A DNA stretch of 64,000 bases from Spirochaetota bacterium (GTDB taxonomy: Bacteria; Spirochaetota; UBA4802; UBA5550). The position numbers were made by a program, and so were the translations under genes. How positions within the stretch are numbered: position 1 is the stretch's first letter; each line of letters opens with the position of its first letter. The stretch covers positions 372,001-436,000 of the forward strand of contig JAGNKX010000001.1 in NCBI GenBank assembly GCA_017999915.1, read 5' to 3'. Of the stretch, positions 53,521 to 62,450 are shown in pieces. The notes beneath the pieces are model-generated. The model was given only the letters and a program-made list of their open reading frames with translations, did not search any database and had not been told where the DNA came from.

Positions 53521-53650
53521 ACCATATACCTTTAATCATTATAGGAAAAGAAGTTCGGGATGTCAACCTCTTGTTTTGAGATAACCTGTTCAGCACACCT
53601 TTATAAATTCGTAATTTTAATGATTAATTGATAATACTGCTTTTTTACAT

Positions 53651-53710
53651 CGAAAGTGCAACAGGGACGCACTCAAATATGATTTTTCATGGTTCCCTGT
53701 TACATTTTCG
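53651..53710. repeat. Palindromic intergenic repeat, intact copy
   Basis: A 17-base left arm (53651-53667) pairs with a right arm (53694-53710) at 15 Watson-Crick positions, with one G-T pair and one mismatch, around a 26-base loop. A degenerate relative lies at 17671-17738. This resembles REP-type elements. Confidence 0.6.
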
Positions 53711-53737
53711 GCAGATGTCCGGATATTCTCGTTTTTT

Positions 53738-54652
53738 TTAATGGAGGCCGTCGATCCTCGTCAAACCGCAATTTAGGGCATGGTCCACCGCATCGTCGTA
53801 TTCCTGCAGTGTTATCCTGCGTTTCAGGTCAAAGCATTCCCCGGCACGGTACTCGGGGTGGTATTGATCCATGATATTAATGTATGTCCCGCGCGAGAGA
53901 TCGGCAATGAAATTAATGACACGGTCCGTTGCCGCGATATTGTTCGGGAGGACCAGGTGCCGCACCAGGAGACCCCTCCGTGCGATCCCGTTACGGTCCA
54001 GCACGAGATCCCCCACCTGCCGGTGTATTTCTCTCAGCGCCGCCATGGCAACATCAGGATAATCCGGGGCGCCGCTCAGACTCCCGGCCGTTTCCGGATC
54101 CATGTATTTAAAGTCCGGCATGTAGATATCATAGACCCCGTCAAGGATCGAGAGGACAGCCGCGTCATCATAGCCCCCGGAATTGTACACCAGGGGAAGC
54201 CGAAGTCCCATCGGCACGGCAATGAGAAGTGCCTTGACAATGGCGTAGTTCATGTGGGTCGGCGTGACGAAATTGATATTATGGCACCCCCTGTTCTGAA
54301 GCGAAAGCATTATCTCCGCCAGTCTTTGATATGATAGTTCCTCACCCCTGCCCAGATGTGATATATCATAATTCTGGCAGAATATGCAATCCAGATTGCA
54401 ATGAGTGAAAAAGATCGTCCCTGATCCGCATCGTCCCACCAGGGGCGCCTCTTCCCCAAAATGCGCATTAAAGGAGGACACAACCGGATAAACACCGCTC
54501 TTGCACCGCCCCCGTTCTCCCTCGATCCTGTTCACACGGCACCGGTGCGGACAAAGGGTACACTGACTCAGCCTTTCGTACAGTTCCCCGGCGCATTGGC
54601 CAAGTCTTCCATTGTTGTATAATTCTATATATGACGGCTGCATATCATTCAC
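53738..54652 (-). CDS. PflA-like radical SAM protein (COG1313 type)
   Basis: This encodes 304 residues starting at GTG 54652 after AAGGGA; an ATG three codons on is an alternative. The N-terminal cysteines C31-x-x-C34-x-x-x-C38 and C50 (C-T-L-C-P-H-R-C, E-R-G-R-C) form the extra motif of this group. The radical SAM motif is C85-N-L-D-C89-I-F-C92. Later elements include N-S-G-G-Y and D-F-K-Y. Members resemble pyruvate formate-lyase activating enzyme, but most have no established substrate. No glycyl-radical enzyme is encoded nearby. It is monocistronic here. Confidence 0.9.
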   Translation of the reverse strand: MNDMQPSYIELYNNGRLGQCAGELYERLSQCTLCPHRCRVNRIEGERGRCKSGVYPVVSSFNAHFGEEAPLVGRCGSGTIFFTHCNLDCIFCQNYDISHLGRGEELSYQRLAEIMLSLQNRGCHNINFVTPTHMNYAIVKALLIAVPMGLRLPLVYNSGGYDDAAVLSILDGVYDIYMPDFKYMDPETAGSLSGAPDYPDVAMAALREIHRQVGDLVLDRNGIARRGLLVRHLVLPNNIAATDRVINFIADLSRGTYINIMDQYHPEYRAGECFDLKRRITLQEYDDAVDHALNCGLTRIDGLH

Positions 54653-55032
54653 GTTTTCCCTTCATGAGTGCAGGAGTATTTGTATTATTATAATGTAAAT
54701 AGTCAATTCGTTTATAATGAGTTGATACCGCAACCGGAGAATGGCAAACACCTATTTCATTACAATTTTTGCAAAAGGATTTCCATCACAGAATATATTA
54801 AACTTGTTGTGTATCTAATTCTCTTTACCGGGGTTAAGGGATGGAGCCCTCTAGCAGCCCCCCGCATCCCGACAAGTCGGGACTGCGAGGGTGGAACGCA
54901 GTTTCACCACAAATCTATTAATTATTGATTTGACGTACAGGTAAAAAAAATTGTTAATTGATAGTATACAATTCGTCAATGATGATAGCTGACTGATAAT
55001 AATCAGGATAGACCTATACCGGGGTATTAAGA
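54653..55032. other. A+T-rich intergenic region holding repeat copy C
   Basis: The gap lies between divergent genes. A frame at 54668-54928 runs through the repeat and has no ribosome-binding site; I do not regard it as a gene. Confidence 0.4.
54830..54918. repeat. Double-hairpin intergenic repeat, copy C (diverged)
   Basis: It starts GGGGTTAAGGG and carries GAGCCCTC and CCCGAC-AAG-TCGGG stems. Its 3' half (CTGCGAG, ACGCAGTTTC, AAATCTAT) matches copy A at 13757-13845 closely; its 5' hairpins are less conserved. Confidence 0.55.
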
Positions 55033-55992
55033 ATGAGAAACCTATTGTGCTTCCTCTTTATAATGACAGCCTTATACGGCTGTTCTAAAGAAAAAGAATC
55101 ACCCCGGGGGACAGCCTCTCCGAACACAATAACCGTCTCCGGCGCCTGGGCCCTCTATCCCCTGGTCGTTACCTGGGCTGAGGAATACCAGAAAAAAAAT
55201 CCTGGCGTCATCGTCGATGTATCTGCCGGCGGAACTGGAAAAGGAATGGCCGACGCCCTTTCCGGCGCGGCAGACCTCGCCATGGCTTCCAGGGATATCA
55301 CCAAGGCCGAGACCGCCCAAGGCGCATGGTTTATCAGCGTTGCAAAGGACGCCGTGGTGCCCATGATGAGCGACGCCAATCCCCTTAAAGAGGCGCTTCT
55401 CAAGCGGGGAATCACCCGGAAAGAATTCGCCAGCATATGGATAAGCGGCACACTGATATCGTGGGATGCCCTTGCCAAATCCGAAAGAAAATATCCCCTT
55501 CATGCCTACACACGCTCCGATGCGTGCGGCGCATCCGAGACCTGGGCAAAGTATGTCGGCGGAACCCAGGAAGACCTGAAGGGAATCTGCGTGTACGGGG
55601 ACCCGGGCCTCGCAGAGGCGGTGCGAAAAGACCCCCTGGGAATCGGGTATAACAATGTCAATTTCGCCTATGACGCAATAACAAAAAAAACGATTCGCGG
55701 CCTTCTTCCGGTCCCCGTGGACATTAACGGCAGCGGGAACATCGAGCCGGATGAGAATTTTTACAACGACCGTGATGCTCTCGTGAAGGCGATCGCCGAT
55801 AATAAATATCCATCCCCTCCGGCGCGCACCCTGCATCTGGCGGCGCGGGGCATGCCACAGAAACAGCAGGTGCGTGATTTCCTTCTCTGGATTCTCGGTG
55901 ACGGGCAGCGGTATGTTTCCGAGTCTGGGTATATCTGCCTCCCCGGTGAATCATTGAAAAAACAGGCCGAGGTCCTGACAAAAAAACCATAG
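55033..55992 (+). CDS. PstS-like phosphate (or oxyanion) binding lipoprotein
   Basis: This encodes 319 residues. The signal peptide ends in L-Y-G-C, so it is probably a lipid-anchored periplasmic binding protein. T-I-T-V-S-G-A-W-A-L-Y-P-L-V begins the ligand-binding fold, as in PstS (S-G-S-S-x-x-x-P). G-G-T-G-K-G-M-A-D and D-L-A-M-A-S-R-D-I are typical phosphate-site segments, and R-S-D-A-C-G-A-S-E-T-W matches the R-x-D-x-S-G-T region. Substitution of Ser by Ala in the first loop could change specificity. pstCAB transporter genes are not adjacent, so it may act alone or in sensing. Confidence 0.85.
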   Translation: MRNLLCFLFIMTALYGCSKEKESPRGTASPNTITVSGAWALYPLVVTWAEEYQKKNPGVIVDVSAGGTGKGMADALSGAADLAMASRDITKAETAQGAWFISVAKDAVVPMMSDANPLKEALLKRGITRKEFASIWISGTLISWDALAKSERKYPLHAYTRSDACGASETWAKYVGGTQEDLKGICVYGDPGLAEAVRKDPLGIGYNNVNFAYDAITKKTIRGLLPVPVDINGSGNIEPDENFYNDRDALVKAIADNKYPSPPARTLHLAARGMPQKQQVRDFLLWILGDGQRYVSESGYICLPGESLKKQAEVLTKKP

Positions 55993-56060
55993 GGAATAGG
56001 GCCTCCTTTTCCCGTGATGGTCGCTATTGGAATTATTCAGAACTTATATGGCGGCGGGAA

Positions 56061-56636
56061 TCACGATGATTTCTGAGCCTGATTTTTCATCGCCTTCCGA
56101 AATGAAAAATAGCTTTTCAATACCAGAATGAGGCATAGCCCCAAAGAGCCCCATTTGAGGGACGCGACAACGGACAGGGCCATCACCATGGCAGCGCTCA
56201 ATTCCCTGCCTGTGAATAACGAATAGATCAGGGTGATGCCGATGAAATCAACAACGGCCGCGCCGAAGGGAAGCAGGCAGACGATCCTATCGGAAAATCG
56301 TATGTCACCGCCCACAATGGCCCCTCTGGCCGATGAAAAATAAGCCAAGGCGGATGCCAGAAGGACCGCATAGGATGCGGCATGGATAAAATAGAGCCAG
56401 AGCGAACTAAGGAGCAGGTCGACTCCGCCGCTCTTCCAGGATGACAGGATCCCGGTAAAATTGCTCGTGGTGAAAGCCAGTTGAAGATACAGCAGGCCCC
56501 TTCCTCCGAAGCCGGCCAGCTCCGCGTCAATCCGTAGCATTACGACTGTCATGACGGCCGTAATGAAAAGGAACACCAACGCCACCCTTTTCCCCGAGAG
56601 CAGTTCATAGAGCCTTTCAAGAGGGGTGTTGCTCAT
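56061..56636 (-). CDS. Polytopic membrane protein of unknown function
   Basis: This encodes 191 residues with four or five predicted membrane helices (about 16-35, 70-100, 115-135, 145-170), resembling a Yip1-type arrangement without a clear family motif. The start overlaps the upstream large TPR membrane protein gene by four bases (ATGA), so the two are translationally coupled and probably act together. Function is unknown. Confidence 0.7.
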   Translation of the reverse strand: MSNTPLERLYELLSGKRVALVFLFITAVMTVVMLRIDAELAGFGGRGLLYLQLAFTTSNFTGILSSWKSGGVDLLLSSLWLYFIHAASYAVLLASALAYFSSARGAIVGGDIRFSDRIVCLLPFGAAVVDFIGITLIYSLFTGRELSAAMVMALSVVASLKWGSLGLCLILVLKSYFSFRKAMKNQAQKSS

Positions 56637-59600
56637 CGCACTGGCACCATATCATTATTTTTTTCCACGTCAGGAGCCAGGGGCTTGTTTTCCCGGGTCT
56701 GTTTACCCCGGGTGTCGCCGCCCTCGTTCTTATCGGTTTTTATTTCCTCACCCGTTATGGGATCGATGACGGGAAGGGTCATATCCTCATCCTTGAGCCG
56801 TATCTCATAGGCTCCCTTGCTTACGGGCAGCGGCATCTCGGCGTCCTGTTCAACATCGAATTCATTCTTTTGCTCGGGCGTATCCCACTTTTTGCTGTCC
56901 TTGTCGATTTTCAGCCTGACTTCGTCGAGACGGGCCTTGGTGTCGATGTCGTTCGGGTCCGCGGCCAGGGCCTTGGCGTAATTGCTTTCCGCCTCATAGA
57001 GGTTTCCCGTTTTTTCATGGCACATGCCGAGGTACCGGAATATCTGCGGGGACTTTTCATTCTGCTGGAGCGCCTTGTTGAAGTACTCGATGGCCTCCTC
57101 TGTTTTTCCGCTGGAGAAATAAAGGACTCCCATCTGCATAAGCACCTTGGGGTGGTCCTTGTTGATGCGCATGGCCTGCTGCAGGTAGCTGAATGAACCC
57201 TCAATGTCCTGAAGCGTTATACAGACCAGCGCCATCCGGTAATGGGCGTTGAAATTGTCCGGATTGATTGTCAGCACGGCCCGGTACAGTTCCTGCGCCT
57301 CGGACCATTTCTTGTTTTTTTCGAGGTTCAGGGCCGCGTTATAGTAATACTTTTCCTTGTAGGCGAGCATTTTTAAAACATAGCCCTGCAGCGTAATCTT
57401 GAACTCCGCCTGCTTTTTCAGGTCAAAGAGGAGCTTCGTTTCCTCATGATAATCCCGGCGGGCTTCCGCCAGTTCCGTCTTCTTGAGAAGGCTGATTATC
57501 CCATCATTGTTCTGGAACGACGTTGCGAGGGTCTGCATGAAGGCACGCTCGTCCGATACGCTGTCAATCTGGTCAAAAACCAATCTGTTTTTTATTACAT
57601 AGTCATCTATGAACGATTTCTTTAACCTTAGGCGTTCAGGCTCCGTGAGATAGAGACCAGGGAAGAAGTTATTACTGGGGATAACGGAGAGAATATCATC
57701 AAGGCGCGTACTCGACAGATGAGCGCACACATGTGGCTCGTCCATGAATATCCGGTTCAGATCCTCATGGCTGTTTAAGAAACCGATGAGGCGTTCATAC
57801 GATTGCTGGTTGATCATTAACGCCTTGTCGTTATCCGACGCGAATACGATCATGATATTCGAAAAGAAGTAGACCCCGTGCCGTTTAAATGAGCGCTTGA
57901 GGTTCTTCAACGCCATGGACAGCAGCTCCGGCCTGCATCCGGGAATGTTATACACCTGGGCAAAGACGCCGCCCTTATCCAGGCATCGTTTCACGATGGC
58001 ATAATACGCTCCGGAAAACCTGAAGGCATTCATATCCTGATCCAGGAGGTTCGGAATATCGATGATAGAATGATATATGGTCCTGTTCTTTTCGATAAAT
58101 GACAGAAGGGGCGCGCTATCGGGTATGTATTTTTGCGTACCGGATATGGGGAGCCTGTTGTAATCGACATCCCGGTCAGACAGCTCATCGAGACAGAGGG
58201 AATACTTGTAATAGCCGATGACGGGGCTGCGGAAGAATCTCTGGTTCCCGTCGATGAAGAGCATTTTCTTCCCTTCGGGATGGTAGAGAGCGACCGGGAC
58301 GAGGGACCGTTTAAGGTTCCTTACCACGCTGTCTGAAAGCGCAAACACCGGCCTGCCGTTCATTGTAACGACTCCCTCGTTTCGAATGTAGTCGGCATTG
58401 TAGTTGACCGTGGTCAGTTCCTCAAAATGCTCCGTCCTGGTGACGTAAACATTATTATCCAGCGAAATCCTGAAAAACAGGATCATGAAGATGAAGAGGG
58501 GCAGAAAAAACAGGGACAGGAAAAAGTAAATCCCTTTCTTGAATCCGCTGATGGTTGAATTAACGATGCTGATGGCCGGCACGACGACGTTAATGATCAT
58601 CACGATGCAAATGATGATGTAAAACCACAGATTGGTCAGACTGACAAGACAGAGCGCCACCAGCACAGGGAGGGGCACTATGAGCAGTGAAAATTCAATG
58701 ATGGTCGCCCTTTTAACGCTGTCATACCTGTTTATGACAGCGCCGATGGAGTTGGAGAGGACGATCCCAAGCAGGAAGGCCATGGGCGCAAAAAGGATGA
58801 TCCCGAACAAGAAATGTATCTGCCGGGAAAAACTCATGACCATGACAAGAAAAACGAGAAAGGCGATGGGAAAAAATGATTCGCCGTAGATATACAGATT
58901 TGAGACTTTTATCAACCGGCCGGTTCCGTATCCTGCGGCCATGAGAATGAAAAGCAGCGCCATATACGCCATTGTTACGTATATCTGGTCACCATAATAC
59001 CTGCTGATGCTAGCCCCACCCAGGTAGGCATATATGACAAGGCATACGACATTCAGGTATGTAAATAACGAAGCGTCATGCTCCATGATCGGTTGTGCCG
59101 AAGCATCCCGGTCTTTTTCTTCCTCGTAATCCTTTGTGAAATACGAGGCGGGCTTGTAAGGGAGGTCAATCATGAAAATGGTCGGCACCAGCAATAATCC
59201 CAGGGGAATCGTGAGCAGCAGCGGCATATTAAAAGAGTAGAGCAGCACGCTGAGAGATATCCCGGCTGAAATGCCGCACAGCACTAATCCTATCACGGTT
59301 TCGATGCCCTGCTTTTTATCGATGAAATCACCGCTCGATACCCTGATGGAATAATTAAGCTTGATGCCGAAAAAAAGGACCATGATCAACAGTAACGCAG
59401 GGACAGAGTATTTGAACGAGAAAAAAAGGGTAATAAAAAATTCACCGGAATCCGGCATGAATATATTTCTGACAGTAAATAGTATGAATAAAATTATAAA
59501 TGCCAGTTCAGCAATAATATAGAGAAATCTGTGATTCACTTTTTTGGAAAAAAGCACTTTGCCGAGAACATTGCCAAGTAAAAGACCGATTGCGACGATT

Positions 59601-59764
59601 ATTACTATGATTTTAAAAGCCGGGGAATAAAAAGAGTAATATTTCAGCAATAAATATACATTGCTTAGCAATACGGCAAATATCGTGAAAGAAAGAAAAA
59701 TATTGAAATGTATTATTTTCCTCTGGGATATATTGGAATAATGAAATTCTTTCAAAAAAGCCAT
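56633..59764 (-). CDS. Large membrane protein with spermidine-synthase-like region and TPR repeats
   Basis: The ATG at 59764 gives 1043 residues; an upstream TTG adds three. About twelve membrane helices cover residues 15-450. A soluble region (about 450-700) has F-A-L-S-D-S-V-V-R-N-L and G-G-V-F-A-Q-V-Y-N-I-P, reminiscent of membrane-fused spermidine-synthase-like proteins, but without a convincing SAM-binding glycine motif. Three to four TPR units occupy about 815-960 (A-L-N-L-E-K-N-K-K-W-S-E-A-Q-E-L-Y). The tail is acidic and lysine-rich. It could be an envelope assembly or polysaccharide-related protein; the enzymatic role is doubtful. It overlaps the next gene by four bases. Confidence 0.75.
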   Translation of the reverse strand: MAFLKEFHYSNISQRKIIHFNIFLSFTIFAVLLSNVYLLLKYYSFYSPAFKIIVIIVAIGLLLGNVLGKVLFSKKVNHRFLYIIAELAFIILFILFTVRNIFMPDSGEFFITLFFSFKYSVPALLLIMVLFFGIKLNYSIRVSSGDFIDKKQGIETVIGLVLCGISAGISLSVLLYSFNMPLLLTIPLGLLLVPTIFMIDLPYKPASYFTKDYEEEKDRDASAQPIMEHDASLFTYLNVVCLVIYAYLGGASISRYYGDQIYVTMAYMALLFILMAAGYGTGRLIKVSNLYIYGESFFPIAFLVFLVMVMSFSRQIHFLFGIILFAPMAFLLGIVLSNSIGAVINRYDSVKRATIIEFSLLIVPLPVLVALCLVSLTNLWFYIIICIVMIINVVVPAISIVNSTISGFKKGIYFFLSLFFLPLFIFMILFFRISLDNNVYVTRTEHFEELTTVNYNADYIRNEGVVTMNGRPVFALSDSVVRNLKRSLVPVALYHPEGKKMLFIDGNQRFFRSPVIGYYKYSLCLDELSDRDVDYNRLPISGTQKYIPDSAPLLSFIEKNRTIYHSIIDIPNLLDQDMNAFRFSGAYYAIVKRCLDKGGVFAQVYNIPGCRPELLSMALKNLKRSFKRHGVYFFSNIMIVFASDNDKALMINQQSYERLIGFLNSHEDLNRIFMDEPHVCAHLSSTRLDDILSVIPSNNFFPGLYLTEPERLRLKKSFIDDYVIKNRLVFDQIDSVSDERAFMQTLATSFQNNDGIISLLKKTELAEARRDYHEETKLLFDLKKQAEFKITLQGYVLKMLAYKEKYYYNAALNLEKNKKWSEAQELYRAVLTINPDNFNAHYRMALVCITLQDIEGSFSYLQQAMRINKDHPKVLMQMGVLYFSSGKTEEAIEYFNKALQQNEKSPQIFRYLGMCHEKTGNLYEAESNYAKALAADPNDIDTKARLDEVRLKIDKDSKKWDTPEQKNEFDVEQDAEMPLPVSKGAYEIRLKDEDMTLPVIDPITGEEIKTDKNEGGDTRGKQTRENKPLAPDVEKNNDMVPVR

Positions 59765-59925
59765 GCCTCTCAATCACCTTTATGAAACATCGACAGTGTA
59801 TTATTGTTAAAATCGGTAATTTACAAGAATTTTTCAATCAGTATACTTAAAAATTAAGTTACGATACCAAAAATATGTTCATTTTACTAAAAAACCGTCT
59901 CAAAAAAATGCAATAACAATTAAGT

Positions 59926-60103
59926 CTGTCATTGCGAGGAGCGCAGCGACGAAGTATGCCTCGGCTTCTCCTCGACTATGCTCGGGGCGAGCGCTCGGCA
60001 ACCAGCTGTACCCCGATCGAAGCGGTGCGGTGAGCCCTTCGACGTCGCTCAGGACAAACCTGTCGAACCGTCGAGGGGCGCTTCGTTACACTGGCGATGA
60101 CAG
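59926..60103. mobile_element. MITE-like element with terminal inverted repeats
   Basis: The 178-base element begins CTGTCATTGCGAGGAGCGC and ends GCGATGACAG; the ends are inverted copies of each other. TCATTGCGAGG-AGCGCAGCGA-CGAAG is a repeat type seen in several unrelated bacterial genomes. An internal segment (CTTCGAC, GCTCAGGACA) resembles another common dispersed repeat, so it is composite. There is no coding capacity. It lies between the large membrane protein and flaB1. Confidence 0.6.
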
Positions 60104-60397
60104 GCAAAATAGTGATTAACTGTATTTTTATGATGGCTTTTAGGATAGTTCCAAGGAATTATTTAAAATCTGGGCCAATATTAACGTCATTAATAAAAAA
60201 TTTATCAATTTACAAAAAAAATAAAAATTTTCTAACGTAAAATATTGAAATTCCGACAATTTGATTAGGAAAAAAATGCAAAAAATCAGCAAATATGATA
60301 AAATATAATAATATATTTATATATTTATTAATAACAAATGATAATCGCCTATAATCGCCTATAATCAGGATCAATAAAATCCTCCCTGAAACCGAAT
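60104..60397. other. A+T-rich upstream region of the flagellin locus
   Basis: This stretch is extremely A+T-rich. Near 60341-60369 the unit ATAATCGCCT is repeated in tandem, producing two perfect TATAAT hexamers (60350-60355 and 60360-60365) with no good -35 partner. Curved DNA or an upstream sigma70 promoter is possible. No gene is present. Confidence 0.4.
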
Positions 60398-60424
60398 TAA
60401 AACATGAGAGGTGAAAGCCGATCA
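60398..60424 (+). promoter_or_regulatory. Sigma28 (FliA) type promoter of flaB1
   Basis: TAAAACAT (60398-60405), an 11-base spacer and GCCGATCA (60417-60424) match TAAAGTTT-N11-GCCGATAA at TAAA and GCCGAT with exact spacing. It lies 45 bases before the flaB1 start. Transcription should begin near 60432, inside the first leader hairpin. Confidence 0.6.
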
Positions 60425-60468
60425 GGCTGGCAAGGAGGCCAGCCGCGTAAGATTCAGGGAGGAATCTT
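60425..60468 (+). promoter_or_regulatory. Tandem ARGGAG hexaloop hairpins in the flaB1 leader (probable CsrA sites)
   Basis: Hairpin 1 pairs GGCTGGC (60425-60431) with GCCAGCC (60438-60444) around AAGGAG. Hairpin 2 pairs AAGATTC (60449-60455) with GAATCTT (60462-60468) around AGGGAG. Both have perfect 7-bp stems and six-base loops showing GGA, the preferred CsrA target. The second contains the flaB1 ribosome-binding site and ends two bases before the ATG. Confidence 0.65.
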
Positions 60469-60469
60469 A

Positions 60470-61315
60470 ATGATCATCAATCACAACCTGTCTGCCATCA
60501 ATGCCAACCGTGTCCTGAAATTTCAACACTGGAACGTTGACCACTCAATGGAAAAGCTTTCCTCCGGCATGAGAATCAATCGGGCCGGCGACGACGCTTC
60601 CGGCCTTGCCGTATCCGAAAAAATGAGATCTCAGATAATGGGCCTTCGCCAGGCGGAGCGCAACACCGAAGACGGCATGTCAATGATCCAGACCGCCGAA
60701 GGATACCTTCAGGAAGTCAACGACATCATACAGCGCATGAGGGTCCTCGCGGTCCAGTCTTCCAACGGCATATACACGCAGGAAGACCGGCAGTATATCC
60801 AGGTGGAGATTTCCGAGCTTGTCGATGAAGTCGATCGCATTGCCTCGCAGGCCGAGTTCAATAAGATGAAGCTTCTCCTGGGCGATTTCTCCCGGTTGAA
60901 TCCGAAAGCCTCCATGTGGTTTCACATGGGTCCGAACATGCACCAGCGCGAGCGGGTATTCATCCAGACCATGACCGCCGTCGGACTGGGAGTCCGTGAT
61001 TCCGTCGGCAGGCCCATAAGCCTCTCGACAGCTGACTTTGCCAACCGCAGCATCGGCTTCTTTGATGAAGCAATACATATTATTTCAAAACAGAGGGCCG
61101 ACCTGGGCGCCTATTACAATCGCCTTGAACACGCGGCGAAGGGGCTCATGAACGCCTATGAAAATACCCAGGCGTCTGAAAGCCGCATCCGCGATGCCGA
61201 CATGGCGGAAACGACCGTCGATTACACCAAATCCATGATCCTGGTCCAGAGCGGGACCGCCATGCTGTCTCAGGCCAATAACAGGGCCCAGACCATACTG
61301 GAGTTATTGCGTTAG
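60470..61315 (+). CDS. flaB: Flagellin FlaB (first copy)
   Basis: The ATG at 60470, after GGGAGG, gives 281 residues, the usual FlaB length. It begins [14 protein letters not shown] and carries the conserved D0/D1 helices ([23 protein letters not shown]). The short centre has the spirochaetal [14 protein letters not shown] segment. The end has R-I-R-D-A-D-M-A-E and an A-N-N-R-A-Q-type helix. In spirochaetes FlaB forms the core of the periplasmic flagellar filament. Regulation is probably by sigma28 and by the leader hairpins. It is followed by a stem (61347-61368) and then a second flaB. Confidence 0.97.
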   Translation: MIINHNLSAINANRVLKFQHWNVDHSMEKLSSGMRINRAGDDASGLAVSEKMRSQIMGLRQAERNTEDGMSMIQTAEGYLQEVNDIIQRMRVLAVQSSNGIYTQEDRQYIQVEISELVDEVDRIASQAEFNKMKLLLGDFSRLNPKASMWFHMGPNMHQRERVFIQTMTAVGLGVRDSVGRPISLSTADFANRSIGFFDEAIHIISKQRADLGAYYNRLEHAAKGLMNAYENTQASESRIRDADMAETTVDYTKSMILVQSGTAMLSQANNRAQTILELLR

Positions 61316-61346
61316 TGTTTTAGTGGTTTATAATCATATTTTTGTT

Positions 61347-61368
61347 CCGCCGGCTGTGGGGCCGGCGG
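61347..61368 (+). terminator. Hairpin between the two flagellin genes
   Basis: CCGCCGGC and GCCGGCGG form a perfect 8-bp stem around TGTGGG. No U-tract follows, so it may attenuate or stabilise rather than fully terminate. Confidence 0.4.
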
Positions 61369-61508
61369 GGCAAGCTCTTTGAAAACTCTGTAACGTACAA
61401 TACCGACATTGCGGCAAGCATGTAGCTCTAATTTTAGGTACTCATGGTTGCAGCAATGCACCAACAGGTATTCCCTGTAAAAAAAGTAAATAACCTGGTA
61501 AAGAATAA

Positions 61509-61550
61509 TTCCTGATAAGGAGATCGGGAAAAGTAAAACAAAGGAGTGTT
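61509..61550 (+). promoter_or_regulatory. Tandem AAGGAG hexaloop hairpins in the flaB2 leader (probable CsrA sites)
   Basis: Hairpin 1 pairs TTCCTGAT (61509-61516) with ATCGGGAA (61523-61530), 8 bp with one T-G pair, around AAGGAG. Hairpin 2 pairs AACA (61537-61540) with TGTT (61547-61550) around AAGGAG, which is also the ribosome-binding site. The layout copies that of flaB1 with unrelated stem sequences. Confidence 0.6.
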
Positions 61551-61555
61551 AGACT

Positions 61556-62407
61556 ATGATAATCAATCACAACATGAGTGCGATCAACTCCCACAGGGCG
61601 TTGAAGTTCAAGCACTGGGACGTTAACAAATCAATGGAGAAGCTGTCCTCCGGTATGAGGATCAACCGGGCCGGCGACGACGCTTCGGGTCTTGCCGTAT
61701 CTGAGAAGATGAGAACCCAGATCCAGGGCCTGCGTCAGGCGGAACGGAACACCGAGGATGGAATGTCCTTCATCCAGACCGCGGAAGGGTATCTTGACAA
61801 CACGTCTGCCCTGCTGCAGCGGATCAGGGTGCTGGCGATCCAGTCTTCCAACGGCATCTATACCCAGGAAGATCGTCAGCTCATCCAGGTCGAAGTTTCT
61901 GCTCTCGTAGACGAAGTCGACCGGATAGCTTCCCAAGCCGAGTTCAACAAATTCAAACTGCTGCTCGGCGATTATGCCCGGACCAACCCGAAAGCCTCCA
62001 TGTGGTTCCACATGGGTCCGAACATGCACCAGCGTGAGCGGGTCTATATAGGCACCATGACCGCGGAAGGCTTGAATCTGAAGGAACGGACCGGCAGATT
62101 TCTTGTTAATCTCAGTACCGCTGAAGGTTCGAATAAGGCTATCGGCTCGATCGACGACTCTCTGCATAAGATCGCAAAACAGAGAGCCGACCTTGGCGCT
62201 TACTACAACCGTCTCGAATTTGCTGCGAAAGGTTTAATGAGTGCCTATGAGAATATTCAAGCATCTGAAAGCCGTATCCGCGATGCTGACATGGCTGAGT
62301 CGTTAACCGATCTGTCCAAGGATCAGATACTCGTTCAGAGTGGAACTGCCATGCTTGCTCAGGCAAACATGAAGACAAGGACAGTATTACAGCTTCTCGG
62401 TGGTTAA
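61556..62407 (+). CDS. flaB: Flagellin FlaB (second copy)
   Basis: This encodes 283 residues, closely similar to the first flagellin throughout the D0/D1 helices and the [11 protein letters not shown] segment. It differs mainly in the centre ([15 protein letters not shown]) and ends V-L-Q-L-L-G-G. AAGGAG precedes the ATG at normal spacing. Multiple FlaB proteins co-assemble in spirochaetal filament cores, with copies differing in abundance or position; the specific role of this copy cannot be told. It is followed by a strong intrinsic terminator. Confidence 0.97.
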   Translation: MIINHNMSAINSHRALKFKHWDVNKSMEKLSSGMRINRAGDDASGLAVSEKMRTQIQGLRQAERNTEDGMSFIQTAEGYLDNTSALLQRIRVLAIQSSNGIYTQEDRQLIQVEVSALVDEVDRIASQAEFNKFKLLLGDYARTNPKASMWFHMGPNMHQRERVYIGTMTAEGLNLKERTGRFLVNLSTAEGSNKAIGSIDDSLHKIAKQRADLGAYYNRLEFAAKGLMSAYENIQASESRIRDADMAESLTDLSKDQILVQSGTAMLAQANMKTRTVLQLLGG

Positions 62408-62450
62408 TACAAAAATTAGATGAAACGCAAAAGGGAATACCACCAGGCGC

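Noticed and set aside
54668-54928. 86-codon rightward frame before the PstS-like gene
   Set aside because: Its C-terminal third is repeat copy C and no ribosome-binding site precedes it.
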